This document shows positions 15,107-23,505 of a DNA stretch of 64,000 nucleotides, piece by piece. Position 1 is the first letter of the stretch, and the number at the start of each line of letters is the position of its first letter. Made by a program: the position numbers and the translations under genes. The notes beneath the pieces were generated by a model. It was not told the origin of the DNA and did no database searches. It saw nothing but the letters and a program-made list of their open reading frames with translations. Source of the stretch: JAIRNF01 sp031551125 (GTDB lineage: Bacteria > Bacteroidota > Bacteroidia > Bacteroidales > UBA932); the NCBI GenBank assembly GCA_031551125.1, contig JAVBOB010000013.1, positions 62,001-126,000 on the forward strand. The letters are read 5' to 3'.

Positions 15107-16045
15107 TTACCGGTACTTCCCGTTATCGTCCTCAAATATGCTGAGATAGCTGGAGTAGCGTAGGGTGGAAATGCGTCCGTCTTCAACGGCTTTTACTACG
15201 GCACAGCCCGGTTCGTCACGGTGGGTGCACATGTTGAACTTGCAGCCGGAGCTAACGCGAAATATTTCGGGAAAAAAGTGCGACAGCTCACTCCGTTCAA
15301 TATCCACCAGTCCAAAACCTTTTATCCCCGGTGTATCTATGATAAATCCGCCGGAGCTTAGCTCCACCATTTCGTAAAACGTAGTGGTATGGGTTCCTTT
15401 TTGGTGATAGCTGGAAATCTCGCCAGTTCTCATTTCCAACAATGGGTCAATAGCATTTATGAGCGATGATTTACCTACTCCCGAGTTTCCTGAAAATACA
15501 GAAACCGAATTGGTCAACTGCTGTCTTAACTCTTCAATCCCATCACCACGAAGGGCTGATATGCGTTTCACTTCGTAGCCGGCATTATGGTATATAGCTT
15601 CAAACTCTTCTAAGGCTTCGTTTAAATCATTCTCGTAAAGGTCTATCTTATTTATCAGAATGGTAACAGGTATATGGTAGGCCTCCGCGCTAACCAAGAA
15701 ACGGTCTATAAACTCCGGCTTGGTTTCGGGGTACGCCATGCCGGCTACTAGAAACGCCCTGTCAACATTAGCCGCTACAATATGCGCTTGATGCGAAAGG
15801 TTGGACGAGCGACGAATAAGGTAGTTCTTGCGAGCATGTATATTCAGAATTACTCCGGTAGCATTATCGGTGTTCAGCTCCACATCAACCCTGTCGCCAA
15901 CAGCAATGGGGTTGGTGGTTTTTACATCTTTCAGCCGCAGCTTGCCGCGAACAACGCATTCCACGTAGCGACCATCCGCATCTAGTCGAATGCGGTAGTG
16001 GCTTCCGGTATGCTTGGCTACTAGCCCTGTTTGTTGGTTGTTCAT
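15107..16045 (-). CDS. rsgA: Small ribosomal subunit biogenesis GTPase RsgA
   Basis: 312 residues from the start at 16045 (MNNQQTGLVA); a longer frame to 16168 would run into the WG-repeat gene, while this start leaves a 7-bp gap. Circularly permuted GTPase: G4 NKID 132-135, G1 GNSGVGKS 186-193, KGTHTTT, G3 DTPG 237-240, and the zinc site C268, C273, H275, C281. An OB-fold precedes. The length and motif spacing fit the housekeeping RsgA that matures the 30S subunit. It is the last gene of a minus-strand operon with a LuxE-like and a WG-repeat gene. Confidence 0.92.
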   Translation of the reverse strand: MNNQQTGLVAKHTGSHYRIRLDADGRYVECVVRGKLRLKDVKTTNPIAVGDRVDVELNTDNATGVILNIHARKNYLIRRSSNLSHQAHIVAANVDRAFLVAGMAYPETKPEFIDRFLVSAEAYHIPVTILINKIDLYENDLNEALEEFEAIYHNAGYEVKRISALRGDGIEELRQQLTNSVSVFSGNSGVGKSSLINAIDPLLEMRTGEISSYHQKGTHTTTFYEMVELSSGGFIIDTPGIKGFGLVDIERSELSHFFPEIFRVSSGCKFNMCTHRDEPGCAVVKAVEDGRISTLRYSSYLSIFEDDNGKYR

Positions 16046-16052
16046 GCTACTA

Positions 16053-17315
16053 TTAATCACACGGTACTCGTTCCCCTTTGGAATTATAGCAAACCATTTC
16101 TCCGCTGGGTAGGGTAAACCACACACGGTTGTTCTTATCGTCTGTACGGCTTTGCGACATACCAACACCGTTTACTTTCTGGAATGGAACAGTAACTTGG
16201 TTTTTATCGTTAATGCAGCCGTATAGGCCATCTTTTTTTACGCGAATAAACGATGCCGGACCAACTACATCCAAATCATCATACTCTACAGGAATAATCA
16301 GCTTACAATCGGTAGTGCGTATCAACCCTGTTTTATACGAGTACGGTGATGATGCGCTACGTTTAGTTGCGCTCAAATGGTTGTCAACTCCTGTGTATTT
16401 GATGGAGTAGTATTCAAACGGAACTTTAACCTCATTTTGTAAGGTAATAATACCGTAAGCGTCTCCCTTTTGGGCAATGGCAAGCGACGTTCTTTCTTTG
16501 TAAAAATCAATCATATTAAGTGAGCCGTATTCAACAGGAACGGTTATTTTCCCGCCGGGCATATAGGCTAAACCGTACAGGTGGTTGCGTTTTTGCTTGG
16601 TTCCCTCTTCACTGTAATCTCGCTTATAGAGTAGAAGGTAGTTAGGGTAGCGGTCGCTCCATCTGTATATGGTTGTATATTCAAAAGGAACCAGCACTTC
16701 TCCCGTAACGCTTATTACACCCAGCACCTCTCCCTTTTTAGCAATAGCGTAGGTTGACAGCTCTCCGTATTCCGGTCGTTTAATCTCGTCGTATATCGCA
16801 TCAACAAGCACTTTACTTGTTGTAAGGTCTTTAATGCCGTACTTCCCGGTTTGCTGATCAACAAAACGGTCCAGCTTATGCTTACTTACATCGGCTGGTT
16901 TTGCCTCTACAGGTTTGGCTTGTGATGTATTATCTCTTGGTTTAGCGGGTTCTTCTGTAATGGGAGCAGAGTGGGGAGCAGCTACGGGAGCATTTTCTAT
17001 AGCTTCGCTCTTGTTAGGAGTGGCGGGAGTTGTCCTGCTTGATGACTGTGCCGCCCTTCTTCGTTTATTTTCTTCCTGTTGCTTCCTGTAAGCGTAACCT
17101 TTCTGCTTATTTCTCTCTTCCTTCCAGCTCTCGATTTTGTACCTGATTTCGTTAATCTTTCCGAATATGGGCTCATGGTAGCTATATGTAACCACAACTA
17201 TTCCTATAAAAATTGCAAGCCGAATGACAATTTTCCAAGAAAAAGGATTGTTATCATTTCCCCTATTATACCGTCCGGTTGGTTTTTTTCTATACCTGTT
17301 TTCGTAAACTGCCAT
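16053..17315 (-). CDS. WG/YG-repeat protein with one membrane segment
   Basis: 420 residues. A basic N-terminus is followed by one transmembrane helix (about residues 28-46), a charged coiled stretch (RKQQEENKRRR), a low-complexity proline/alanine linker, and about six tandem WG-type repeats from residue 145 on. In these repeats the defining Trp-Gly is mostly Tyr-Gly (GKYGIKD, LYGLAYM, DAYGIIT, LYGCIND), each followed by a strand pair such as VPFEY or VPVEY. WG repeats are thought to mediate protein contacts; the function here is unknown. It lies between the LuxE-like gene and rsgA, with gaps of 20 and 7 bp. Confidence 0.8.
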   Translation of the reverse strand: MAVYENRYRKKPTGRYNRGNDNNPFSWKIVIRLAIFIGIVVVTYSYHEPIFGKINEIRYKIESWKEERNKQKGYAYRKQQEENKRRRAAQSSSRTTPATPNKSEAIENAPVAAPHSAPITEEPAKPRDNTSQAKPVEAKPADVSKHKLDRFVDQQTGKYGIKDLTTSKVLVDAIYDEIKRPEYGELSTYAIAKKGEVLGVISVTGEVLVPFEYTTIYRWSDRYPNYLLLYKRDYSEEGTKQKRNHLYGLAYMPGGKITVPVEYGSLNMIDFYKERTSLAIAQKGDAYGIITLQNEVKVPFEYYSIKYTGVDNHLSATKRSASSPYSYKTGLIRTTDCKLIIPVEYDDLDVVGPASFIRVKKDGLYGCINDKNQVTVPFQKVNGVGMSQSRTDDKNNRVWFTLPSGEMVCYNSKGERVPCD

Positions 17316-17335
17316 ATTTTATGGGCGCTGAATAG

Positions 17336-18313
17336 TTATACAATTAAGTTACATCCTCTAATGTCGCTATTATCAAAGCGGCCAAGCACTTCAAATGACC
17401 CATTGGAGCAAAGCTTTCCTAAATCTTGCGTTTCAATGAATGAGCATGAGTATAGGTTGGCTAAGTCGATAATATTTACGCCTCCGGTTGTGCCAAGGCT
17501 AACAGGGCTAAGCGGGTCGTAAATGTCCCGAATGTATATTTTCATCCATGGCGGACAGCGGTACATACCCCTACCAAACGAGTAGGCCTGAGAAAGACAT
17601 TCGGTCATTCCGTACTCCGAATGAATAGTGCTAACGCCAACCCCTTTACAAAGTATGTTGTGCAGCTCTTCCCGCACTATTTCTTTTCTCCGCCCTTTCA
17701 TTCCTCCGGTTTCCATTACTATAAGTTCCGGGAAGCTGATAGGGTAATGTTCAACAAAATCAAGTAGGGCAAAGCTTACACCGATTAGCAGCGTTGGCTC
17801 CCGCGTTTCTTTCAGCTCGCATAGCTTGGCATACAGCTCGGCGTGGTTGTGAATGTAAAATCCGCTATCGGCTTTTCCTGATAGGCGAATTAAATCTTCA
17901 ACCATGTAAATAAGTGAGGAGCCTTCTCGTTCCAAGTAGGAGGGAAGCAAGGCAAGAATGGTGTAGCGGGACGGATTACCGTAAAATTGCTCAAACCCTG
18001 TGCGGAAACTTTGCTCATACAAGCTCATATCGGCAAGGTAGTGCTTGCTGACTCCGGTTCCGGTAGTGCTGCTGCTGGTAAATATCAACTCCTCAGGCTT
18101 ATTAGACCCATAAACCTTTTTATCTTTGAATAGCCTGATAGGTAAAAATGGTATTTGCCGGACTTGTGAAACATCTTCTGTTTTAACTCCGAGCAGCTCT
18201 ATAAACTTTCTATAAACCTCACAGTGTTGAGACTGGTATCGAAACACGTCTAAGCATACCGATTCGAAATCGGTTTCCGATTGTATGGAGAATATGTTTT
18301 TGGACGATACCAT
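17336..18313 (-). CDS. LuxE-like acyl-protein synthetase family protein
   Basis: 325 residues. The sequence resembles the LuxE/acyl-protein synthetase family of the ANL superfamily: LIFTSSSTTGTG (AMP/ATP-binding loop, about residues 76-90), METGGMKGRR in the middle, and HSEYGMTECLSQAY (adenylation core motif A5-like). Single LuxE homologues are common in Bacteroidota outside any luminescence context and are thought to activate a carboxylic acid, possibly for surface polysaccharide or lipid modification. It starts the operon with the WG-repeat gene and rsgA. The substrate is unknown. Confidence 0.78.
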   Translation of the reverse strand: MVSSKNIFSIQSETDFESVCLDVFRYQSQHCEVYRKFIELLGVKTEDVSQVRQIPFLPIRLFKDKKVYGSNKPEELIFTSSSTTGTGVSKHYLADMSLYEQSFRTGFEQFYGNPSRYTILALLPSYLEREGSSLIYMVEDLIRLSGKADSGFYIHNHAELYAKLCELKETREPTLLIGVSFALLDFVEHYPISFPELIVMETGGMKGRRKEIVREELHNILCKGVGVSTIHSEYGMTECLSQAYSFGRGMYRCPPWMKIYIRDIYDPLSPVSLGTTGGVNIIDLANLYSCSFIETQDLGKLCSNGSFEVLGRFDNSDIRGCNLIV

Positions 18314-18330
18314 CTGGCTGAGGCTTTTTG

Positions 18331-18338
18331 CAAAAGTA
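18331..18338 (-). promoter_or_regulatory. -7 box TACTTTTG upstream of the LuxE-like gene
   Basis: On the minus strand this reads TACTTTTG, an exact TAnnTTTG match, 17 bp before the start codon. It would drive the LuxE-like, WG-repeat and rsgA operon. Confidence 0.5.
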
Positions 18339-18425
18339 GTAAGAAATAGCCGAACCCGCTAAATGGGACTTTTACCGCATAGGCACAGTAGGTAACAGAG
18401 AGGCACATAGCTATAGTTGCATTAT

Positions 18426-18525
18426 TTACCCCCAACCCCCTAAAGGGGGCTAAACTACCTGCAAACATTAATGACAACTGCAAGTTGGCGTTGTAATAAA
18501 GCCCCCTTTAGGGGGTTGGGGGTAA
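18426..18525. repeat. 26-bp perfect inverted repeat, family D
   Basis: Arms 18426-18451 and 18500-18525 are perfect complements, 48 bp apart. Each arm also contains its own small palindrome (CCCCCTAAAGGGGG). The core TTTAGGGGGTTGGGGG recurs at about 10240-10256 and, degenerate, near 18612-18628, each time next to a CTCTATATANCTATGTGGT phrase. Confidence 0.75.
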
Positions 18526-18660
18526 TGTGTCGCAAGTATATGAAGAGGTCAGAAATTACAGTATGTAAAAAGCTATGCGTGCTACGTGCTCTATATATCT
18601 ATGTGGTAAATAAAACTTCCTTTAGGGGATTGGGAAAAGTAATGGTGACTATAATTTGCA

Positions 18661-18668
18661 TATATTTG
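18661..18668 (+). promoter_or_regulatory. -7 box TATATTTG upstream of the PHP gene
   Basis: Exact TAnnTTTG match, 28 bp before the ATG at 18697. Confidence 0.5.
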
Positions 18669-18696
18669 CTACATAAACTTTCCTAAAGCCTTGACC

Positions 18697-19803
18697 ATGA
18701 AACATGTTGTTTTTACATTTATTGCGTTACTTGCCGTTGTGGGATTGAGCGCTCAACCGTCCCGCAAAGAGGTGAAAATTCCCGATATTCTTGGGTATAA
18801 AACCTTGAAGTGCGATTTACACATGCACACCGTTTTTTCTGATGGGTTGGTTTGGCCTACCTACCGTATTGATGAAGCCTGGCAAGAGGGGCTTGATGCT
18901 ATTGCCATAACTGACCATATTGAGTATCGTCCATATTTGAAGGAAGACCTTAACCGCTCGTATGATATTGCCGCTCCTCGTGCAAAAGATTTGGATATCC
19001 TGCTTATTCGCGGAGTTGAAATTACAAAGTCTATGCCTCCCGGACACCTTAATGCGCTGTTCATTACCGATGCTAATGCGGTAGAAGATAAGGATGCTAA
19101 AACCTCAATTCAAAATGCGGCGAAGCAGGGAGCGTTTATTACATGGAACCATCCGGGCTGGAAAGCCCAGCAGCCCGATACTGTTCGTTGGTGGGACATA
19201 CATACTGAGCTATATAACCAAAAACAAATAAATGGAATAGAGGTTGTTGGTTATGAGAGCGAGTACTTTCCGGAAGCACAACGTTGGGCAATGGAGAAAA
19301 AGTTAACCATGATTGGCGGAACGGATATTCATTCTCCTATTAAAAACGAGTTTAACGGTTGTGGTGAGCATCGTACCATGACAATTGCTTTTGCCAAAGA
19401 ACGCACGTTGGACGCATTAAAAGAAGCCTTATTTGCCGGACGCACGGTGGTGTACGCTCAAAATATGCTTTACGGGCGGAAGGAGTTCTTGGAGCCTATT
19501 TTCAGAACATCTATTAGTGTGAAGAAAGCAAAGCTTCGTTATAAAAAGTACGCCTACCTTATGGTGTACAACGATTCGGATGTTCCTTACGAGTTTGTAG
19601 CCAAAAAGGGAGGCGACCTATCATGTATTAAGCATGTTGTACTAAAGCCTCACCAAACAACACTGGTAGAAGTGCGGGGAATAACAGAACAGGTATCGAC
19701 GATGAAAGAAGTGACGTTAGGACTTGTGCTGAAAAACTTATGGATAGATGTGGAAACACCATTGGAGTTGAGCATAACCCTTGAAAACGATTTAATGGAA
19801 TAG
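18697..19803 (+). CDS. Secreted PHP-domain phosphodiesterase (Sb-PDE family)
   Basis: 368 residues from the ATG at 18697 (a TTG at 18691 is the only longer option). A signal peptide (about 1-19, ending LSAQ) directs export. The PHP metal centre is visible: DLHMHTVFSDG (H42, H44, D49), ITDHIE, RGVEITKS, a GHLNALF histidine, WNHPGW and GGTDIH. The arrangement resembles the Sphingobacterium-type phosphodiesterase, which hydrolyses phosphodiesters in the periplasm. Residues after about 290 form a separate beta-rich domain of unknown role. It is monocistronic and ends in front of a strong hairpin repeat. Confidence 0.85.
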   Translation: MKHVVFTFIALLAVVGLSAQPSRKEVKIPDILGYKTLKCDLHMHTVFSDGLVWPTYRIDEAWQEGLDAIAITDHIEYRPYLKEDLNRSYDIAAPRAKDLDILLIRGVEITKSMPPGHLNALFITDANAVEDKDAKTSIQNAAKQGAFITWNHPGWKAQQPDTVRWWDIHTELYNQKQINGIEVVGYESEYFPEAQRWAMEKKLTMIGGTDIHSPIKNEFNGCGEHRTMTIAFAKERTLDALKEALFAGRTVVYAQNMLYGRKEFLEPIFRTSISVKKAKLRYKKYAYLMVYNDSDVPYEFVAKKGGDLSCIKHVVLKPHQTTLVEVRGITEQVSTMKEVTLGLVLKNLWIDVETPLELSITLENDLME

Positions 19804-19811
19804 CTTTCACC

Positions 19812-19883
19812 GACCGCCATACGAGCGAAGCGAAGTAATCTCACTATTCAAGCAGATTACTTCGCTTCGCTCGTATGGCGGTC
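19812..19883. repeat. 30-bp perfect hairpin, GAGCGAAGCGAAG type, family C, copy 2
   Basis: Arms 19812-19841 and 19854-19883 are perfect complements over 30 bp with a 12-nt loop. It lies between the convergent ends of the PHP gene and the phosphate transporter gene and would form a very stable RNA hairpin in both directions, so it may also act as a transcript end protector or terminator, although it lacks a U-tract. It is related to 6874-6968. Confidence 0.85.
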
Positions 19884-19896
19884 ATGTGTTTTGGGT

Positions 19897-20898
19897 TTAA
19901 ACCCCGCAGCAAGACATTATAAAGTAAACTAATGCAGCAACGGCAGCACTTATGGGTATTGTGAGTATCCACGCCCAAAGCAAGTTTATGGTTACTCCCC
20001 ACCGTACTGCTGATACTCGTTTTACCGCTCCTACACCTATAATGGCTCCTGTTATGGTATGGGTTGTACTTACCGGAATTTTGAGGAGTTCGGTAATGTA
20101 AAGCGTGAATGCTCCTGCGGTTTCGGCAACAACACCTTCGAGCGGTGTTACCTTAGTAATACGCGTACCCATAGTTTTTACAATACGCCATCCGCCGGAC
20201 ATGGTTCCCAAGGCAATCATGGTGAAACAAGCCAACGGAACCCAATCGGGAATAGCCGAAATATGACCAATTTTCCCATTGGCAACAAAAAGCGCAGCGG
20301 CAATAATACCCATTACTTTTTGCGAGTCGTTCAGTCCATGCCCTATGCTGAAAAGCCCTGATGATACAAGCTGCAGCCGCTTAAACCACTTCTCCGCTTT
20401 ACTCGGCTTCGCTCGCTTACAGATGTTTAGCACAATAATGGTGAGTATGATGGAAATTATCATCCCAATAAGAGGAGCGAGTAAAATAAACGAGGCTATT
20501 TTAAGAATTACCGATGAGCGTACGGCTTCTAATCCTCCATGAGCAATGGCAGCTCCGGCAAATCCTCCGATAAGCGTGTGTGATGAAGAAGAAGGGATAC
20601 CCAACCACCATGTAAGCAAGTTCCATGAAATGGCAGCAATAAGTCCTGATAGAATAACCGGTAACGTAATAAAGTCTTCCATTACGGTTTTAGAAACGGT
20701 ATTGGCAATACCAAATCCGGTAAGGTGTTTGGCAATGAAGAAGGCAATGAAGTTAAACAGAGCCGCCCATAACACCGCCTGAAATGGGGTAAGTACTTTA
20801 GTTGAAACAATGGTGGCAATAGAGTTAGCCGCATCATGAAAACCGTTGATATAATCAAAGATGAGGGCTAGCGCTATGATAACAATTAGTAGTGTCAT
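19897..20898 (-). CDS. pit: PiT-family inorganic phosphate transporter
   Basis: 333 residues with about ten hydrophobic segments. Both halves carry the PiT signature: GFHDAANSIATIVSTKVLTP near residue 20 and the second repeat with GLNDSQKVMG and PVSTTHTITGAI. PiT proteins import metal-phosphate complexes by proton or sodium symport. The gene follows the DUF47 gene by 12 bp, a very common pairing in which the DUF47 protein modulates the transporter. The family can also carry sulfate, but the DUF47 partner favours phosphate. Confidence 0.9.
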   Translation of the reverse strand: MTLLIVIIALALIFDYINGFHDAANSIATIVSTKVLTPFQAVLWAALFNFIAFFIAKHLTGFGIANTVSKTVMEDFITLPVILSGLIAAISWNLLTWWLGIPSSSSHTLIGGFAGAAIAHGGLEAVRSSVILKIASFILLAPLIGMIISIILTIIVLNICKRAKPSKAEKWFKRLQLVSSGLFSIGHGLNDSQKVMGIIAAALFVANGKIGHISAIPDWVPLACFTMIALGTMSGGWRIVKTMGTRITKVTPLEGVVAETAGAFTLYITELLKIPVSTTHTITGAIIGVGAVKRVSAVRWGVTINLLWAWILTIPISAAVAALVYFIMSCCGV

Positions 20899-20910
20899 TG
20901 TTTGCCCCCG

Positions 20911-21561
20911 TTAAGCGTATTTTACAATCATTGTTTTCATCATATCGGCAACCTCTTCAGCCTTATCGGTTGCGCTTTCCAGCATTTGGATAATTTCCAT
21001 TTGTTTAAGCAGCTCAATAGCGTTCCGCTCTTTCTTAAATAGGGCAATAATGAAGTTTTCATATACATCATCAGCCTTGTGCTCTATTTCTTTCAGCTTT
21101 GCACATTGTTGCTTTACTACTTCCGGATTTTTCTTGATAGTCTCTAGCTCTTTTACGGCAATACCGAGGCATAAAGCGCTTTCTTTTATATTTTCTGCCA
21201 TTTGTACTATTTCAACAGGAATCTCTTCCGGTTGGTATAGAATGGTACGCTTAGCTGATCCGGTCATAAGGTCTAATACATCATCAAGCTGTGATGCAAG
21301 GTTGTGAATATCCTCTCGGTCAAAAGGTGTAATGAAGGTGTTATTCAGCTCATCAAAAATTGTGTTTGTGTACACATCGCAATGACTTTCTAACGCTTTT
21401 ATTTTAATGTATAAAGGTTTGCGCTCTTCGTGAGATGGGGTTTTGGTGAATGTTATCAGTAGCTCGGATGCTGCGATAATGTCTTCAACTTGCCCCCTTA
21501 GGAGTGGGAAAAATTTGCTTTCTTTCGGAACGAGAGATTGGATAAAACGGTTAATACCCAT
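20911..21561 (-). CDS. DUF47 (PhoU-like) phosphate transport accessory protein
   Basis: 216 residues, entirely helical in appearance, with the DUF47 pattern: FFPLLRGQVEDIIAASELL near the N-terminus, REDIHNLASQLDDVLDLM in the first PhoU-like bundle, and IEHKADDVYENFIIALFKKERNAIELLKQMEIIQMLESATDKAEEVAD-like helices in the second (motifs quoted in parts: EHKADDVYE, ATDKAEEVADM). The acidic ExxxD motifs bind metals in PhoU-like folds. It is encoded directly ahead of the PiT gene and probably adjusts its activity. Cytoplasmic. Confidence 0.88.
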   Translation of the reverse strand: MGINRFIQSLVPKESKFFPLLRGQVEDIIAASELLITFTKTPSHEERKPLYIKIKALESHCDVYTNTIFDELNNTFITPFDREDIHNLASQLDDVLDLMTGSAKRTILYQPEEIPVEIVQMAENIKESALCLGIAVKELETIKKNPEVVKQQCAKLKEIEHKADDVYENFIIALFKKERNAIELLKQMEIIQMLESATDKAEEVADMMKTMIVKYA

Positions 21562-21584
21562 TGTGCTTGTTTTTGATTTGCGAG

Positions 21585-21592
21585 CAAAGGTA
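21585..21592 (-). promoter_or_regulatory. -7 box TACCTTTG upstream of the DUF47-pit operon
   Basis: Minus-strand TACCTTTG, an exact TAnnTTTG match, 23 bp before the DUF47 start codon. Confidence 0.5.
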
Positions 21593-21653
21593 CTAAACTA
21601 CAATTTTAGGATTGGTTAAGATGAGACAAAATTCAAATAGAATTAATATTGGA

Positions 21654-21697
21654 AAAGCCATCATTATGAGGTGAAAAAATCTCATAATGATGGCTTT
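21654..21697 (-). terminator. Terminator after the panD operon
   Basis: Perfect 17-bp stem, AAAGCCATCATTATGAG at 21654-21670 with its complement at 21681-21697, and a 10-nt loop. On the minus strand it ends in a short T run and lies 21 bp after the stop of the last gene of the panD-flippase-nucleotidyltransferase-like operon. Confidence 0.75.
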
Positions 21698-21718
21698 ATA
21701 TATTGTGTAAGGAGCAGG

Positions 21719-22087
21719 CTAGTAGGAGTCGTCTTCTATTAGCTTATCCGGTTGTAAGAAGTTAACCATATCGTTGAGAGGTTCATCAAGAATAGTCACA
21801 ATGTTAACAAAGCGTAGCGATGCTATTAAGAGTGCTCGGCGGTTTTCATCGTTAGTAAGCAATTTACCTGTTTCTTTCGCCATCCGGTCAGAGTATATGG
21901 CTACAATAAGTCTGTTTGTTTCGTTAGAGGAATTTGCTAAAAATTCAAGGCTTTCCTTAGAGAGAACATCGAAATAGCCATATACAAGAGTGAAGTTTTT
22001 TTGCTTAAATTTCCAATATGCCAGCTTACGTGAAAGCACATCTTTTTCGGATATAATCCGTTCACTAATCATTTCAAGCTCATTCAT
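21719..22087 (-). CDS. Nucleotidyltransferase-fold protein lacking the HxGH motif
   Basis: 122 residues. The segment from about residue 31 to the end aligns by eye with the cytidylyltransferase domain of HldE/RfaE: FTLVYGYFDVL for the usual TNGCFDILH, RLIVAIYSD for the LIVAVNSD strand, NRRALLIASLRFVNIV for the R-x-x-L-x-x-L helix, and LQPDKLIEDDSY for PDLLVKGGDY. The catalytic HxGH is replaced by SKES (43-46), KGGDY is lost, and the last about 40 residues of the domain are missing. It is therefore probably a non-catalytic nucleotide- or protein-binding relative. It lies 12 bp after the flippase-like gene, in an operon with panD. Confidence 0.7.
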   Translation of the reverse strand: MNELEMISERIISEKDVLSRKLAYWKFKQKNFTLVYGYFDVLSKESLEFLANSSNETNRLIVAIYSDRMAKETGKLLTNDENRRALLIASLRFVNIVTILDEPLNDMVNFLQPDKLIEDDSY

Positions 22088-22099
22088 AGTATGTGGGTT

Positions 22100-23137
22100 T
22101 TAGGTAGTGGTTATATTCTTTTCTTTTTTCTGCCTCAAAAATACAGAGGCTAATGCAATACCGCCGAGAATTAACATAAAAAGTACCTGAGACTCGTGCG
22201 ATATGGTTGCAAATATAATACCTCTTTTTTCTTCTATGCCATATACCAGCATTAATCCTGCCGGGACAATGGTGTGAAAGGCCCCAAATCCTCCCGGTAC
22301 GGGGATTAACCAGCCCAGCGAACCAAGCACAAAAAGGAAAAACGCATCAATAACAGTTAGATGTGCTGTTTCCGGAATGGCCAACATCAAGGTGTAGCTC
22401 ATCATCCAGTAGCAAAGCGTAATTAGCAGGGAGTATAAAAGAAAGCTAGCCCTGTGTTTCATGCGGAGCCCGCTTTTTAGACCTTCCCAAAACCCTTTTG
22501 CTAGGCTTTTTACTTTTTTAACCATACCGAAATTTCTCAGCTGGTCTCTAAAGAAGTAAACCATTGCAATAAACGCAGCAACAATAAGTAGCGTTATTAA
22601 AATAGTAGAGTAGCTGCTAAATAGGGTGTTGCCTATACTGGTAAATGCTTGTCCTAGCTTGTCGAATATAAATTCTCCAAAAACATCAATACGAATAAGG
22701 ATAACAACAAAAATGGCAAGTATGAGAAAAAGAAGGTCGAATATTCGTTCAAATATTACTGTACCGATAAGGCGGTCGAAGGGAATTTTATCCGTTTTGT
22801 TAAGAATACCGCAACGGGTTACCTCTCCAATACGAGGGACCGCCAAGTTGGCCAAATAGCCAATCATTACGGCATTGTATGTGTTCAAAAATGATGGTTT
22901 GTACCCAATAGGTTCAATTAAAATCTGCCAGCGGGCAGCCCTGAATAGGTAGGCGGCAATACCGATTAAAACAGAAGCAAGGACCCACCCGAATCGGGTT
23001 TCCTTAACTCCCGCCCACAAATCTTGGAATTTTACGCCCCTAAAGGCGAAATACATCAATACTATTGCAAGGAGGGAGAAGACGAGATAACGTACTATAT
23101 TGAGCGTCTTCTTTTGCACGTTTGCCTGACTAGTCAA
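22100..23137 (-). CDS. Lysylphosphatidylglycerol synthase TM-domain (UPF0104) protein
   Basis: 345 residues with about eight transmembrane helices. Typical segments of the UPF0104/YbhN family: RAARWQILIEPIGYKPSF with the following NAVMIGYLANLAVPRIGEVTRCG, and the C-terminal WLIPVPGGFGAFHTIVP. The family is the membrane half of MprF-like proteins and is believed to move lipids or lipid-linked substrates; there is no synthase domain here. Its start overlaps the end of panD by 8 bp, so the two are coupled, though no metabolic link is obvious. Confidence 0.85.
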   Translation of the reverse strand: MTSQANVQKKTLNIVRYLVFSLLAIVLMYFAFRGVKFQDLWAGVKETRFGWVLASVLIGIAAYLFRAARWQILIEPIGYKPSFLNTYNAVMIGYLANLAVPRIGEVTRCGILNKTDKIPFDRLIGTVIFERIFDLLFLILAIFVVILIRIDVFGEFIFDKLGQAFTSIGNTLFSSYSTILITLLIVAAFIAMVYFFRDQLRNFGMVKKVKSLAKGFWEGLKSGLRMKHRASFLLYSLLITLCYWMMSYTLMLAIPETAHLTVIDAFFLFVLGSLGWLIPVPGGFGAFHTIVPAGLMLVYGIEEKRGIIFATISHESQVLFMLILGGIALASVFLRQKKEKNITTT

Positions 23138-23483
23138 CCAACTGGTTAGTTTCTGTATCGGGAAATACTAATGACGGTTTGAAGAGCTTCGCTTCTTCAA
23201 AATCCATTAAGGCGTATGACATTATGATGATAATATCACCCATTCGACAGCGAAGAGCCGCCGGTCCGTTCATGCCTATTTTCCCGCTGCCACGCTCACC
23301 TTTTATCACATACGTTTCCAAACGCTCACTGTTGGTAATGTTTACCACCGTTACCTTTTCGTTGGCAATAAGGTTTGCTGCATCCATTAAATCTTCATCA
23401 ATGGTTATGCTTCCTATGTAGTGAAGGTGTGCTTCGGTTACAGTTACGCGGTGAATCTTTGATTTTAAAACTTCTATTTGCAT
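23130..23483 (-). CDS. panD: Aspartate 1-decarboxylase PanD
   Basis: 117 residues. The proenzyme cleaves itself between G24 and S25 (HYIGSITID) to create the pyruvoyl group; Y22 next to it is also conserved. The N-terminal MQIEVLKSKIHRVTVTEA and the NGPAALRCRMGDIIIIMSY core are standard. It makes beta-alanine from aspartate for pantothenate and CoA. panC lies 350 bp away on the same strand beyond a repeat element, so the two pantothenate genes are close but probably not on one transcript. Confidence 0.95.
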   Translation of the reverse strand: MQIEVLKSKIHRVTVTEAHLHYIGSITIDEDLMDAANLIANEKVTVVNITNSERLETYVIKGERGSGKIGMNGPAALRCRMGDIIIIMSYALMDFEEAKLFKPSLVFPDTETNQLVD

Positions 23484-23505
23484 TGGTTTGGTTTATATGT
23501 TGCGA

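Larger units (their letters stand above)
18314..18696. other. Divergent intergenic region with inverted repeats
   Basis: No gene is seen. The gap between the divergent LuxE-like and PHP genes carries outward-facing -7 boxes at both ends and several copies of the family D repeat between them (18400-18451, 18500-18525, about 18580-18635). Confidence 0.65.

Noticed and set aside
17079..17522. Plus-strand open frame of 147 codons across the WG-repeat and LuxE-like genes
   Set aside because: It spans two genes read on the other strand and their junction, and has no domain.
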